Shown: positions 14,485-25,460 of the stretch, piece after piece
Position numbering within the stretch: the first letter of the stretch is position 1
Layout: every line of letters begins with the position of its first letter
Assembly: GCA_002714465.1 (NCBI GenBank)
Contig: PAXL01000062.1
Span: forward strand, 11,024 to 56,863
Source of the DNA: Gemmatimonadota bacterium
GTDB lineage: Bacteria; Latescibacterota; UBA2968
Reading direction: 5' to 3'
Length of the DNA: 45,840 nucleotides
Notes under the pieces: model-generated
Told to the model about the DNA's origin: nothing
Seen by the model: only the letters and a program-made list of their open reading frames with translations
Database searches by the model: none
Program-made: the position numbers and the translations under genes

Positions 14485-16107
14485 ATGGCACGACTTCCGT
14501 TCGCTGGCGGTAGGCAAGGTATGGGCACGACGGCCGTTGAGAATGACTTTCTCAAGCAGCTAGAAGAGGCTTACGGAGCAGGGGACGAAATGCTCGCCAC
14601 GGCCCTTTCCCCGCAGTCTCCGCCTCCCGGGCAGTCTACCGTGATTAACCCTCTGGCCGCGATGATGGTCCAGAACACCAGACAAGAAATGAGGGAAGGA
14701 TCAGTGCAGCCTCCCCAGGCGACTGTCAGAGAGGAACTTGCCATGAGTGCAATGGATCAAGGACTGGGATCTCGGCCTCGGAGCTACCAGCCTCCGTTGC
14801 GTATGGCGGGGGGTGGCGTCATCCCTCGGTACAACACGCCGGGCATTGTTGGTGCTTCTGCTTCTGGCACGGTCGGTTCGCCGATTCTGCCGGAAGAGGA
14901 GGAGGAGCTTGGGTTCTTCGATACGTACGGTCCCGCGATGAAGGCCGTAGGATCGGAAATCTTCGATGATGTTACCGACGTAGATGCGGTGGATCTAGCA
15001 CTCCTCGGGCTTGGCGCTACGGGTGTGGGGGCAACGGTGGCTGGTCCTGCCGCTACGATGAGGCGCATTGCCAGATTTGGTCGAAACATTCCCAAGTATT
15101 TACGAACCGGCAAGAGTGCTTACCAAGCCACTATGCGTGGTGCGGGCAGGGGTGTCGATAGGTTGCTTCCGGTTCGCGCGGGCGGGCGTGGTCCATTGAG
15201 CATTGGGCGGGCTGACCCGAGAGGTGTAAATAGAACGCTTCGTGCTCTGGGTCGGGATCCGAAGACAGGCCAGATGGTCACTGAAGCAGCGCGACTGCAA
15301 AGGCTTGGTGAGGCCGGTTCTCGACTTGGCGTGTTGACGGGGCTTGGTTACGGTGCCAAGCGGATTATGGACTCCCCCGATGCCCCGGTTGATACAGAGA
15401 TAGTGGAGGAGGAAAAGGTTGACGTACCCCAGGATAACCGCGCAGCCCGCCCCGATCCCCTAGCCCGCACCGCAGCTCCCGCTGCACCCTCGGGTAATGA
15501 CTTCGTTCACGAATACCAGAGGTACCTTCGAGATGTGCTGAATCCCGAAAGGACATTCGGGAAATCTGCCCAGAACCGAGACCGAGGATCTGTTCTTACG
15601 GCGATGGCAGCGAAGCTCCTTACTCCCGAGGCCAGCGGTGGCGGCATCGGCGGAGCCCTTGAGGCAGGGACAAACATGGCTGCGGCGCGGAAGCAGCTCC
15701 GACAGCAGGACGAGTTCCAAAAGGGACGACTTGCGGCGAATCTTTCCCAGCAAAGGCTCCAGCTACAGCTTCGGGAAGCTGCAAACATGGGCACGTTGCC
15801 CCAGATGATTCAGGCGATGACTTCGCAAGACCTTAATCCCTCGCAAATAGCATTCAATAGAGCCAGAGTCATGGAGGCCCTTCAGCCGATGGCACTCGAC
15901 AGGGCACTTTTGCGGTTCGGGTTGGATAAAGCTTCGTTCAGTTCGTTGCAAATGACGGACCCTGACAAAGCTAAGGAGATCTACACTGCAATCACCACGC
16001 GTAACTCCAAGGGCTCTAGCTTGATAGACATCGCGCTTGATTCCTTGATGGGTAACGTGGGCCTTGCCCAGACGGGAACCACGCGGGGTGCCATTACTCA
16101 GCCATGA
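14485..16107 (+). CDS. Internal virion protein with Gly/Ala-rich hydrophobic segment
   Basis: A 540-residue protein, 3 nt after the previous stop. It has disordered Pro/Gln-rich stretches, a Gly/Ala-rich hydrophobic segment (about 165-190, DLALLGLGATGVGATVAGPAA) followed by a basic region, then a helical C-terminal half beginning around DFVHEYQRYLRDVLNPERTFGKS. No enzyme motif seen. Its TGA overlaps the ATG of the giant gene (ATGA at 16104-16107), so the two are translationally coupled and probably made in a fixed ratio. Likely part of the ejected core. Confidence 0.55.
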   Translation: MARLPFAGGRQGMGTTAVENDFLKQLEEAYGAGDEMLATALSPQSPPPGQSTVINPLAAMMVQNTRQEMREGSVQPPQATVREELAMSAMDQGLGSRPRSYQPPLRMAGGGVIPRYNTPGIVGASASGTVGSPILPEEEEELGFFDTYGPAMKAVGSEIFDDVTDVDAVDLALLGLGATGVGATVAGPAATMRRIARFGRNIPKYLRTGKSAYQATMRGAGRGVDRLLPVRAGGRGPLSIGRADPRGVNRTLRALGRDPKTGQMVTEAARLQRLGEAGSRLGVLTGLGYGAKRIMDSPDAPVDTEIVEEEKVDVPQDNRAARPDPLARTAAPAAPSGNDFVHEYQRYLRDVLNPERTFGKSAQNRDRGSVLTAMAAKLLTPEASGGGIGGALEAGTNMAAARKQLRQQDEFQKGRLAANLSQQRLQLQLREAANMGTLPQMIQAMTSQDLNPSQIAFNRARVMEALQPMALDRALLRFGLDKASFSSLQMTDPDKAKEIYTAITTRNSKGSSLIDIALDSLMGNVGLAQTGTTRGAITQP

Positions 16108-19100
16108 TTCCGAACGACATCTTTGATGAGCTGAACGAAGAGCAGGGGCAGGTTGCCCTTCAAGTGGCCGAAGCTGCACAGCGTTACGGCGTAGACCCGA
16201 CTATTGCTTTGGGTGTGGCTTTTCAAGAGTCACGCCTTGGGCAAGATCGCCTGTCTCCTGCCGGGGCGGTGGGCGTAATGCAGCTCATGGAGGGCACTGC
16301 TGGGGATCTCGGTGTCACCGACAGAGAGGATGACGCTCAGAACATTGACGGCGGAGTTCGGTATCTGAAGCAGCTTCTGGATAGGTACGGAGGGGACACC
16401 GACCGGGCGTTGGCCGCATACAACGCAGGCATGGGTCGCGTCGATCGCATGGGCCTTGACGGCGTATTGGGTAAGTACAAAGAAACTCGGGACTACTTGC
16501 CCAAGGTAAGGAGTCATTCCGAGAGGTTCGGCCTATCCATTCTTGATGCAATGGGATCGACTCCTACTTCGGGATCGCCAGATTCTTTTCGCCCATTGTC
16601 CCTGCCTTCTCCGGGGAGAACCCAGGGATCCAGCATGGACGGATTCTATTCGATCCGTTTGCCGGACGGGAGCCAAGTTCCTGTCGCCTCTGGGATTTCA
16701 GAAGAAGACGCATTCGCCAAGGCACGGAAGCTCTATCCCGAAGCCTTTGAATTTGAGGGAATGCGCGCTCTGGCAGGCAGGGATGACGACAGCTCTCCGC
16801 TAGATGCGTTTCTTTCCACTGCTGCGCGCACAACAACTGGTCTTTTTCCCGGACTCAAGGCTGCTTTTGCTTCGGCTATTGGCGACGAGGAAATGTACGA
16901 CTCGGCGCAGCGAGACATCGAAGAGGCCAGTATTCTGGCTTCCGAGATTGCCCCTTCGCTTACCTCAACGTCGGACATCTCTGATCTTTGGGAAAGAGGA
17001 GAGTATGCGGCAGCGGTAGGCAAGGCTTTCGAGTTCGGGACCGAGCAAATCGGCAGCTCCTTCGGTTATCAGGTTCCCGCTGCTATTGGCGCATTGGGTG
17101 GGTACGGGCTTGCCGCAGCGGGTCTGGCCGGAGGCATTGCTGCGCCCGTGCTGGCGACCCTTGGTGGCCTCGGCGCGATGTATGCCACGTTTCTTTCTTC
17201 CGATATTGAGCGGGCGAGGCAGGAGGGTGCCGAAGATACTGACGACGTAAATCTTCTGAAGATTATGGCTGCTGCTGGCGGACAAACCGCTCTCAACTCT
17301 CTTTCCTACTTGATGTTGGGGGGTGGATCTGCGGTCAAGGGCGTTCTGGGTGCAGGCTTGTCAAAGGAGGGGAAGGACATTGCCCTTACCTCCTTCGGGA
17401 AGATGCTGAACAAGCTAGACAACATTCATCCTGTAAAGCAGGCTGCCGCAGTCCTTCTGGAAGAAGAAGTGGCAGAGGTCGGACAGCAAGCACTTGAGCG
17501 AATGGCCGCTGGCTTGCCGATCAGCCCTTCAGACGAGCAGGCTAGGGACGAATACGTTCAGGTCATGCTTGCGACTTTGGCTCCCGGTGTAGGCTTCGGG
17601 GTTGGCCGGGCTGGCGTGACCGCCTTCAACACTGCTAATCAGCGTAACGAGGAGGGGTACGCCACAAAGCTAAAGGCTCTGTCGGGTGAAAGCGGTCAGA
17701 TTGCACAGGAGAACTACGAAAAAGCTCGTCGAGATTCCGCTCAGAGCTTTCAGGATTTAGCAGATTCGATCAATGAAGAAACGAATCGCCTGTCTTCTCT
17801 AGAAGAAGACCGTGAGGGGGAGATTGCAAGTCGATACGTCTTGGAGGCCGAAAAGGCAGCAGAGAAGCTGAAAGCCGACGTAGCCGCAGGGCGCGCTACA
17901 CAAAGACGAATTGACAAGATTTCTCGGCAGCTCACCTCGGCGAAAGCTGCCGAATACGAGTCTTACGTAAAGCGAATCGCTGCTCGTGACGCTTTGGTTG
18001 CAGAGCTTTCTGGTCAGATCGAGGGGGCCAACGAGGCGGAGAGGTCCCGAATTGAGTCAGAGATCCAATCTCGCAACCGTGAGATCGAAAAGATCCGGCT
18101 CGAAATGGAAGCGGCCCAAGCGGCGGAGGAAGTCCTAGCATCTGGCGCGACCGAAGAGCGAAAGCAAGCTGCCAGAGACCGGGTTGGTCGCCTTCGCGAG
18201 GTTACCCGGGAGGACATCACTCAGACCTTAGATTCGAGAAACATCTCCTACGACAATGATCCGTCGTTCATGGTCTGGATGTCCCAGTTGCGAGGGGCTG
18301 ACGGATCTCGAATCGGAAAGTACGAGATCGACGCTCTGGATGCTGACCAGAGGCGACGGCTTCTGGAGGTTGTCGAGTCTCTTCCCGTTCAGGAAGAATC
18401 TGCCCAGTTTTACGGTGCCTCCCCCGAGAGCGCAGAGGCGATTTTCCGTCAGGCAGTAGAGAATCAGCGCAATCCTTCTTCTCCGATAAAAATTGCCAAG
18501 CTACTGAATCTTCCCGCTCGGATTGATGCTTCGACTCGGAAGGGGATTTCTGAAAACTACTTCCGTCGTATGCGTGACATGGGTCTCGTTGAGAAACGAG
18601 GTGACAATTACTACGCAAAGACAGGGCTCAGCCCTGCTCTAGAGGAGCAGTACGCCAAGGTCGCCCCGCTGGCGCAAAATGGAAACTTTCCTTCTGTCGA
18701 AACCGTCGTAGAGCAGACGGATATTTCTGATCCTGATGTTATCGAAGAGCTTCGGCTTGCGTTTATTGCGAGAGAAGGAGTTGGCTACACGCCAAAGGAG
18801 TTTGCCAAAGAGTTCCGGCTTTCCATTGATGGCGAAGTAGATCAGACTCGATCCTTCCCCACGCTTTCAGAGGCTCAAGCTGCGGCGAATGCGGAGGTTT
18901 CCTCTGGGACTAAATCTGTAGAAGTTCTAGACCTAGAGGAACGCCTTCGAGTTCCGGAGCAACTGCGCCAGCCCGTGCCCGAGAGGCAGGTCGAGATCGT
19001 CGAAAGGGACGCTCCATTTTCTGGGGTTTCCCGGTCTGAGTACAATGTATCCTCCAAGCCTTCGGGAGCTTGGGAGGTCCTCGACTCTTCAGGGAATAGA

Positions 19101-22100
19101 GTTGCCCTTCGGTCAAGCAAGAACAAAGCCCAGAGCTTTGTAAACGGAACTGGGTCTGGCCGGGTCGATGTTATCGTCAATGGGCAGAAGATTGGTTCCG
19201 CCCGCAATAGGCCCAAGGCTCAAAAACTTCGGGCTGATTGGATTGCGAATCGCCGCTCAGAGGCTTACGACGCGGCCTATCAGGCCGAAATGGCAGAGAC
19301 GGAAAGCCTCGGCAGATCTGCTTACACGCGAGACTCTAGGGCGATCAGGGCGGAGAAGGCCGCCAGAAAAGCAGCTAGTGAAGTTGACGCTCGATACAAG
19401 ACAAAGTACGAGTTCGTTCCCCATGACTTCTCGATAAATAAAGTCGATGGGTTCACCGTCACCGAGAGAAGGGTGGGGGATGACGGTAGGCAGTCGGACC
19501 CTCGGATTACAGAAGTATTCGCTTCTCGTGAGGAAGCTGATTCCTATGTGACCGAATCACTCGCTGCGGTTAGTGGCCCGACTTTTTTCGAGGGTCAGGA
19601 GGTGACTCGCCCCTCCCTCCTTCGGCAACTGGAGTCCGCTCGTTCAAATCCAGAGGCCGCGACCTCTCGCCGCCTTCGTTCTGTCCGGGAAGTAGCGGAG
19701 CGGCCCACTCGCTCTTTTCCGTCTGAAGAGATCGCTGTTGCCGCGACTCCCCAAACGGCGAGAGAATTTCCCGCCGAAGCCGTCCCTGGGGTGGGCAGAG
19801 AGGCGGTGGGACCCTTCCCGGCAGAAGATATTTCCCTTGAAGAAGCAAGGGCCTTAGCGGTTGCGGAAGAAGTCGCTGGGCAGACAGACGAGCAGACGGG
19901 CGCGCGGATAATTCAAGAAGCCGCGGAGCGCACGCTTGAGGAGACCGGAGAGTCACCGATCGGACCCTTCGGGCTAGGTGGCAGGGACTCCGAGGCGTCG
20001 GCAGACGCCCGAGGGAAGTGGCGTCAGGCGCGATTGCGACCCGAAGCAGAGCGATCTGTCATTAGCCGCTTGGATCGCCTAGTCGAAGGCGTTGAGTCTG
20101 GAGAGATTGAGCTAGATCCTGAAAGCGAATTTGGTAAGAAGTACGAACAGCAAAAGATCTCAGAAGAAAACAAGAACATTCTCCTCAAAGAGGCGGCGAT
20201 CGACTCTCCGGGAGATAGGGCTGAGTGGATCGCGGACCTCGACAAAGAAGTTCAGGCTATTTCCTCTCGAATGGGGTTGCCCGTAAAGGTTAAACTTTAC
20301 GAGAAAAAAGGTGCCCAAGAGAGTGCCGCTGAGTTCCTTACGGAGTCGATGGTTATCCAGATCGCCGTTGACGCTGACCTAGAAGGCAAGACGGTTCAAG
20401 AGCAGTTGGCAGCTATCGAGCCGTTCCTTAACCACGAGTTCATTCACGTTTCCCGCCGACTAGGCTTGATCAAGGCGTCTGAGTGGTCAAAGCTCACCGA
20501 TTACGTAGAAAAAACCCCTATCCCTGATGGGGTGTTGTCCGAGATCAATGCGGCACAGAGAGCAGCAGGCGGAGAAACTTTCCCGAAGGGCACTACGTAT
20601 CTCGATTACGCCTTTAAGGCGTATGGGGCTCAAGGGACTCATCAGGCTGATGCTGCCCGAGACAAGGCCGCATTTGACAACGGCGATCTAACGGCCAAGC
20701 AGTACGAGGCAGTTAGGGCGGAAAGAGCAAAGAGGAATTGGATTCGAGACGATTACGTCGAAGAAGCCGTCGCTCGACTCTTCCAAGATTACACTGCTCA
20801 GGGACAGATCAACCTCCCGGATGCGAACCGTTCTGCGCCCGACGTAGAGAAGGGTGTATTCAAGAGAATCCTGAATTGGTTCCGTCAGGTCGGCAACGCA
20901 ATCCGCAAGCGCGGGAACCCAAGTGTGGCGGACATTATGTCTACGTTTGCTGCCGAGGGGGAGCTAAAGAAGAGGCTCGACCGCGGAAAGGCTTTGGACA
21001 CATGGTGGTTGCGTCGGGTTGACAGTGCTGAATACGAGAGACTTCGCGGCGTAGCGCTCGCCACGGGGAACAAATTCCCGGACCCGCAGACGGTAGACCG
21101 ACTGGTCGGGGAGCAGGCAAAAGCAGAAGGAGACAAGGAATCTGCTGTAAATCCTGAGGGTAGATCTGCTCAAGAATTTGCTGTCGCTTGGGTTTCGGAC
21201 GAGAGCAAGACCTCCCCGGAGACGCGAAGGGCAATCGATGTCTTTCACGGCACTCCTTACATCTGGAGAGAGAATCCCCGGCTAGGCAGATTGGCTCCGG
21301 ATCTTCACCGGGTAGGCACTGGAGAGGGTCCCCAAGCATTTTCCTGGGGCTTCTATACGGCGGAAAGCCCGGATGTTGCCGAAGGTTACAGGGAGCGACT
21401 TTCTTCTCGTATGGGGGATGACTCGGGTGCGGTGTACGGCCTAACGATTGACGAATCAGAGAGGTCCCTTCTTGATCTTGATCGTTCTGTCTCCGAGCAG
21501 AGCCCGGAAGTTCAGCGCGTACTGCTGGAAATGGGCCTGATTCAAGAAGGGGACAACCTAGACGCCATAAACGGGCAGGACATGTACGTCCGATTGGTCA
21601 ATCAATTCCAGCCTCCTGTGGATTCGGAGTTTTCCGGAGACCTGATTGGTGAGTCGCAGGCCAGCATGGAGACCTTGCAGGCTGCTTCCGAAACGATGCT
21701 AGAAGCAGGGATCCCGGGCGTTCGATTTCTTGACGGGAAAAGCAGGCCCAAGGAAGCGACCACGGATACGCACAACTATGTGATGTTTTCAGATGAAAAC
21801 ATTTACGTGGATCCTGTTCGCACAGACCCGGCACTCACCGAAGGGGCAGAGATCGGGTCTCCGGGCAGAACCGTGAATGAGCCCGTGCTAGCGCCTGCTT
21901 CGGCAGACCCCAGAAACCTGCGCGCTGCGGGGGAGGTTGGTGATCTAGATAGTTACACCTGGGGAGATTTCCCTTTTAACCGATTTGGAAATTCTGCTAA
22001 ACCTGCGCGAGTCATCGTGAAGGAGGGGTACGCAACGCGGAACCCAGGAACTGGCGAGCTTGCCGGTATGGGCAAGAGGTTTCTGGACTCTTCAACTCGG

Positions 22101-25100
22101 GATGTCCAGAGGAACACTACGTTCAGCAACTGGGAAGATCTGGTCACCGGAGCGTTCCAGAGGATCAATCCTCAGCTAATTAAGTCTGGAGAGTTTTCGG
22201 TAACATCTCCCACGCAAGACGAAGTGGTCGTGGTATGGAATGATCCTCGATTCGAGAATCCCGTTGCCATTACTCTCGACTACGTAAAGGACTCCAACAG
22301 TGATGTATCTGGCAATCCTAGTAATGATTATTGGAGTGTTGTCGGTCTTCGTGCAGATGGGCGCTACTCGCTCCCGGCGAAGCCGTATCAGGCAGAGCCA
22401 ACCCTTCGCGGCCCAGACGTATCCGCGAGCGCCGTGGTGGCGGCAGAGCGGCCCGATTTGGTCGCGCCCGCTACGGACAGGGAGATCCGAAGATACTCAC
22501 TAGAGAGTTCTACGGAATCCCACTCGCCTGAGACCGAGCAGGCGCTTGATACCATTCGCGGCGATCTCCCCCGACCGAAGAAGTCTCTTTGGCAGCTCGC
22601 GACCTCCGGCCTTCCCGAAATCAGCAATGACACGCTCGATCGACTGAGGCAGTTGTTCTTCGATAAGTACAACAGGATCTGGAAGGCGGGCCTTCTCCTT
22701 GGGGAGAGGGGGGATATTGTCCAGCTCGCAGATAGCTCTGCTCATGCCGCCGCCCTTCAGGTAGACCGAGCATCTGCGTTCTTTGCGAGGATGCTCATCC
22801 GGGGTGGCATCGAGTTCCAAATGCCTCCTAACCCCACCCAGGGACGGGAGTTTGACGGAACTCCAGTTGTCACCGGGCTGCCCTTGGTGAACGAAGCTCG
22901 CGGAGTTGTCGTCGGGTTTAACCCCGACGATCTCAATGACCGTCGCACCATCGACGTATCTCTTCCGGCTAGCCAGGGATACAAGGTCAAGACGGGCGGG
23001 TTAATTCCCATCCTTCACCTCATCGCAAATCCGTCCAAGAACCTCACTGACGAGTTCTTCCAATACGCCCGAGCCTTGCGGGCACTGAGGTTGAAGGCGG
23101 AGGGCAGAGCCTCTGGTAAGGATTGGTCTGATCAGGAAATTGCCAGAGTCCTCGCACTCGCAGAGGCTCATCCCGAGATCGGAGTGGTTCACAGGAATCT
23201 GCAAAACTGGAACAATAAGCTCGTAGATTTCCTACAGGCTACTCAGGCTATCCCCTCGTGGATGGCTGAAGAGTGGAAGAAGTACGGAGATTACACTCCG
23301 TTCTACCGCGATCTTTCTAACATGAATGATGCCGGTGCCGGTGATACGCTCCTGCTGTCTCTTTTCGGCAGTGAGTTCGACAACCAAACGACGCAGGCGA
23401 TTGCCAACAGCTTGGTTACTGGGGAGCCCTCCAAAAAGCTGAAGAACGCTACCGGCATGGATCAAATGATGAGCCCCATCGAGGCCATCAGCAAGAACGC
23501 AATGCGTTTGATCACGGTTGGGCTCAAGAATAATGCTAGGAATAGAGCCATCCGAGACCAAGAGATTTTGGGTGCGATTAACCTTGGGGAAGGAGAAAGC
23601 AATACTCTTGCTAGGAAGCTAGAGGAAGGGGATAACTTCGAGGGGTCCGTTATTACCCTGAGGAACGGCGAGGAAGAGCGGTGGCACATCGCGGATCGCA
23701 TGACTCACGAGGTTCTTCAGGGCTCTTTCTCCGGAAACAACCCAGGAATTGAAGGTTTTAGTCGTATCCTGAGTATCCCTGCAAATATTCTGCGAGAGGG
23801 CGTCACCCGAGCCCCTGACTTTATCCTTCGGAACCTACAGCGTGACAGCATTAACGCTTGGCAATTGGGTATTGATGCGCCTGACTCCCCCGGCGGGGCT
23901 CCCCTTGTGGGCACGCTTAGGCGTTACGGTCGAAACCTCAGGCTCCAGTTCCAAGACAAAGCGACCGAGGAGTACGAGGCTCTTCAGGATTTCGGAGCCA
24001 TCGGGGGCTATGAACTACTTGGCGTTAGCCCCAAGAAATTGCAGCGGATCTTCCAATCTAGGATCGAAGATCGAACTGGAGCGAAGCAAAAGCTGTGGAA
24101 CATTTGGGATAAGTGGGGCGAGGCGAGCGCTCGTTCTGAATCAGCCGTTCGCGAGCAGGTTTACCTTCAGGTTCTTCGGGACACGAAGGCCATGCTACAG
24201 AAGAAGGGATACACGGATCAGTCCGAGATCGAGCGGATCGCCATGTCTGAGGCTGCATTCCAAGCAATGGAAGTGCTGAACTTCAGTAGGCGCGGCTCAA
24301 GCACGGCAATGCAGTTATTTACAGCAGGCATCCCCTTCCTTAACGCACGGTTGCAGGGCCTTGATCGGCTCTATCGTGCCTATGTCTACAAGGAGTCCCC
24401 CAACTCCACCCTGTCGAAAGAAGACTTCTCACGGATACTCAAGCAAAGGCTTCTACTCCTTGGTTCGATCACTGCGGCAATGGCCGTACATAATTACGGA
24501 GACAAAGATTACGAGGACTTGAGAAAAGAGCAGCGGGATGATCACTGGATGATTATGCTGCCAAAGTGGGGGCCAGAGGGATCGCCCCGGTTCGTTTCAA
24601 TACCGATCTCTTTTGAGAATGGGATTCTGGCGAAGGTCATACCCGAGCAAATTGCCCGATCCTTTATGAAGTACTTCGATGGCAAGGAGGCCGGGTCGAT
24701 TGCGGGAGACTTCGGGAACACGATGTGGCGGCAGTTGGTCGCCACTCTTAACATCAATCCGCTGGGGTTTGCCGCCCTTCATCCAGCGAACCAAGCTCTG
24801 GTTACCAACTGGGACAATTTCCGAAATGCTCAGGTGGTGCCACAGTGGATGAAGGATTCTCTAGATCCGGAGTACCAGCGTCGATCAACTACCAGCTCCA
24901 CGGCGCAAAACTTTAGAAACATCTTGGATTTCGCAAGTGCTGGCTTTGTTGACCTAAGCCCTATCCAGATCGAGCATCTTATCCGAGGTTACGGCGGTAC
25001 TCTGGGAATGTACGCCTTGATGGCAAGCGATTTTGTTGCCGACAGGCTACTTGGGGGAATCGACTTCCCGGTGGTTGGCGAGGTTGGGAAGGCGTCCACT

Positions 25101-25460
25101 CCGCTCATGGCATGGAACTCTGTACCCCTTGCGAGAACAATTGTTAAGAGCGGAACTGGTGGCGGCAATGTGCAGCGCTTTTACGAAGACATCGCCAACG
25201 AGCTGAATCAAGTGGTGGGCACCTTGAATGCGATCAAGGAAGAGGGCAACCCACAGAAGTACGCTGAGTACATCGCGGAGAATCGAGAGATTATTGGTCG
25301 CGCTGCTGCAATCCGTGAGATCAGAAAGAGCCTGAAGGAAATTCGGCTCGCCAAAGAAGCCGTGATGGCTCGTCCGGGAGATATTCTGGGTAAACGCACG
25401 GAGTTAAACCGACTTAGGGCACTAGAGCGTGACATGATTGCCAACGCGGGTATGGGATGA
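16104..25460 (+). CDS. Giant polyvalent virion protein: transglycosylase, metallopeptidase-like and ADP-ribosyltransferase-like domains
   Basis: A 3118-residue protein. Residues about 15-135 are a lytic transglycosylase (SLT): catalytic Glu42 in QESRLG, then GAVGVMQLM and AAYNAG near 104-109. A Gly/Ala-rich hydrophobic stretch spans about 314-365, and a charged coiled coil about 530-710. HEFIH at 1444-1448 with a later EEAVARL is a possible HExxH zinc peptidase. Residues about 1709-1903 (VFHGTP, GFYTAESPDVAEGY, GVRFLDG, NYVMFSDENI) match the ART-PolyVal pattern of ADP-ribosyltransferases in polyvalent proteins. The C-terminal third is helical and resembles the large polyvalent-protein-associated regions of other phages. 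Probably ejected with DNA: it would open peptidoglycan and then modify host proteins. The first domain is clear; the others are inferred from motifs. Confidence 0.75.
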   Translation: MIPNDIFDELNEEQGQVALQVAEAAQRYGVDPTIALGVAFQESRLGQDRLSPAGAVGVMQLMEGTAGDLGVTDREDDAQNIDGGVRYLKQLLDRYGGDTDRALAAYNAGMGRVDRMGLDGVLGKYKETRDYLPKVRSHSERFGLSILDAMGSTPTSGSPDSFRPLSLPSPGRTQGSSMDGFYSIRLPDGSQVPVASGISEEDAFAKARKLYPEAFEFEGMRALAGRDDDSSPLDAFLSTAARTTTGLFPGLKAAFASAIGDEEMYDSAQRDIEEASILASEIAPSLTSTSDISDLWERGEYAAAVGKAFEFGTEQIGSSFGYQVPAAIGALGGYGLAAAGLAGGIAAPVLATLGGLGAMYATFLSSDIERARQEGAEDTDDVNLLKIMAAAGGQTALNSLSYLMLGGGSAVKGVLGAGLSKEGKDIALTSFGKMLNKLDNIHPVKQAAAVLLEEEVAEVGQQALERMAAGLPISPSDEQARDEYVQVMLATLAPGVGFGVGRAGVTAFNTANQRNEEGYATKLKALSGESGQIAQENYEKARRDSAQSFQDLADSINEETNRLSSLEEDREGEIASRYVLEAEKAAEKLKADVAAGRATQRRIDKISRQLTSAKAAEYESYVKRIAARDALVAELSGQIEGANEAERSRIESEIQSRNREIEKIRLEMEAAQAAEEVLASGATEERKQAARDRVGRLREVTREDITQTLDSRNISYDNDPSFMVWMSQLRGADGSRIGKYEIDALDADQRRRLLEVVESLPVQEESAQFYGASPESAEAIFRQAVENQRNPSSPIKIAKLLNLPARIDASTRKGISENYFRRMRDMGLVEKRGDNYYAKTGLSPALEEQYAKVAPLAQNGNFPSVETVVEQTDISDPDVIEELRLAFIAREGVGYTPKEFAKEFRLSIDGEVDQTRSFPTLSEAQAAANAEVSSGTKSVEVLDLEERLRVPEQLRQPVPERQVEIVERDAPFSGVSRSEYNVSSKPSGAWEVLDSSGNRVALRSSKNKAQSFVNGTGSGRVDVIVNGQKIGSARNRPKAQKLRADWIANRRSEAYDAAYQAEMAETESLGRSAYTRDSRAIRAEKAARKAASEVDARYKTKYEFVPHDFSINKVDGFTVTERRVGDDGRQSDPRITEVFASREEADSYVTESLAAVSGPTFFEGQEVTRPSLLRQLESARSNPEAATSRRLRSVREVAERPTRSFPSEEIAVAATPQTAREFPAEAVPGVGREAVGPFPAEDISLEEARALAVAEEVAGQTDEQTGARIIQEAAERTLEETGESPIGPFGLGGRDSEASADARGKWRQARLRPEAERSVISRLDRLVEGVESGEIELDPESEFGKKYEQQKISEENKNILLKEAAIDSPGDRAEWIADLDKEVQAISSRMGLPVKVKLYEKKGAQESAAEFLTESMVIQIAVDADLEGKTVQEQLAAIEPFLNHEFIHVSRRLGLIKASEWSKLTDYVEKTPIPDGVLSEINAAQRAAGGETFPKGTTYLDYAFKAYGAQGTHQADAARDKAAFDNGDLTAKQYEAVRAERAKRNWIRDDYVEEAVARLFQDYTAQGQINLPDANRSAPDVEKGVFKRILNWFRQVGNAIRKRGNPSVADIMSTFAAEGELKKRLDRGKALDTWWLRRVDSAEYERLRGVALATGNKFPDPQTVDRLVGEQAKAEGDKESAVNPEGRSAQEFAVAWVSDESKTSPETRRAIDVFHGTPYIWRENPRLGRLAPDLHRVGTGEGPQAFSWGFYTAESPDVAEGYRERLSSRMGDDSGAVYGLTIDESERSLLDLDRSVSEQSPEVQRVLLEMGLIQEGDNLDAINGQDMYVRLVNQFQPPVDSEFSGDLIGESQASMETLQAASETMLEAGIPGVRFLDGKSRPKEATTDTHNYVMFSDENIYVDPVRTDPALTEGAEIGSPGRTVNEPVLAPASADPRNLRAAGEVGDLDSYTWGDFPFNRFGNSAKPARVIVKEGYATRNPGTGELAGMGKRFLDSSTRDVQRNTTFSNWEDLVTGAFQRINPQLIKSGEFSVTSPTQDEVVVVWNDPRFENPVAITLDYVKDSNSDVSGNPSNDYWSVVGLRADGRYSLPAKPYQAEPTLRGPDVSASAVVAAERPDLVAPATDREIRRYSLESSTESHSPETEQALDTIRGDLPRPKKSLWQLATSGLPEISNDTLDRLRQLFFDKYNRIWKAGLLLGERGDIVQLADSSAHAAALQVDRASAFFARMLIRGGIEFQMPPNPTQGREFDGTPVVTGLPLVNEARGVVVGFNPDDLNDRRTIDVSLPASQGYKVKTGGLIPILHLIANPSKNLTDEFFQYARALRALRLKAEGRASGKDWSDQEIARVLALAEAHPEIGVVHRNLQNWNNKLVDFLQATQAIPSWMAEEWKKYGDYTPFYRDLSNMNDAGAGDTLLLSLFGSEFDNQTTQAIANSLVTGEPSKKLKNATGMDQMMSPIEAISKNAMRLITVGLKNNARNRAIRDQEILGAINLGEGESNTLARKLEEGDNFEGSVITLRNGEEERWHIADRMTHEVLQGSFSGNNPGIEGFSRILSIPANILREGVTRAPDFILRNLQRDSINAWQLGIDAPDSPGGAPLVGTLRRYGRNLRLQFQDKATEEYEALQDFGAIGGYELLGVSPKKLQRIFQSRIEDRTGAKQKLWNIWDKWGEASARSESAVREQVYLQVLRDTKAMLQKKGYTDQSEIERIAMSEAAFQAMEVLNFSRRGSSTAMQLFTAGIPFLNARLQGLDRLYRAYVYKESPNSTLSKEDFSRILKQRLLLLGSITAAMAVHNYGDKDYEDLRKEQRDDHWMIMLPKWGPEGSPRFVSIPISFENGILAKVIPEQIARSFMKYFDGKEAGSIAGDFGNTMWRQLVATLNINPLGFAALHPANQALVTNWDNFRNAQVVPQWMKDSLDPEYQRRSTTSSTAQNFRNILDFASAGFVDLSPIQIEHLIRGYGGTLGMYALMASDFVADRLLGGIDFPVVGEVGKASTPLMAWNSVPLARTIVKSGTGGGNVQRFYEDIANELNQVVGTLNAIKEEGNPQKYAEYIAENREIIGRAAAIREIRKSLKEIRLAKEAVMARPGDILGKRTELNRLRALERDMIANAGMG

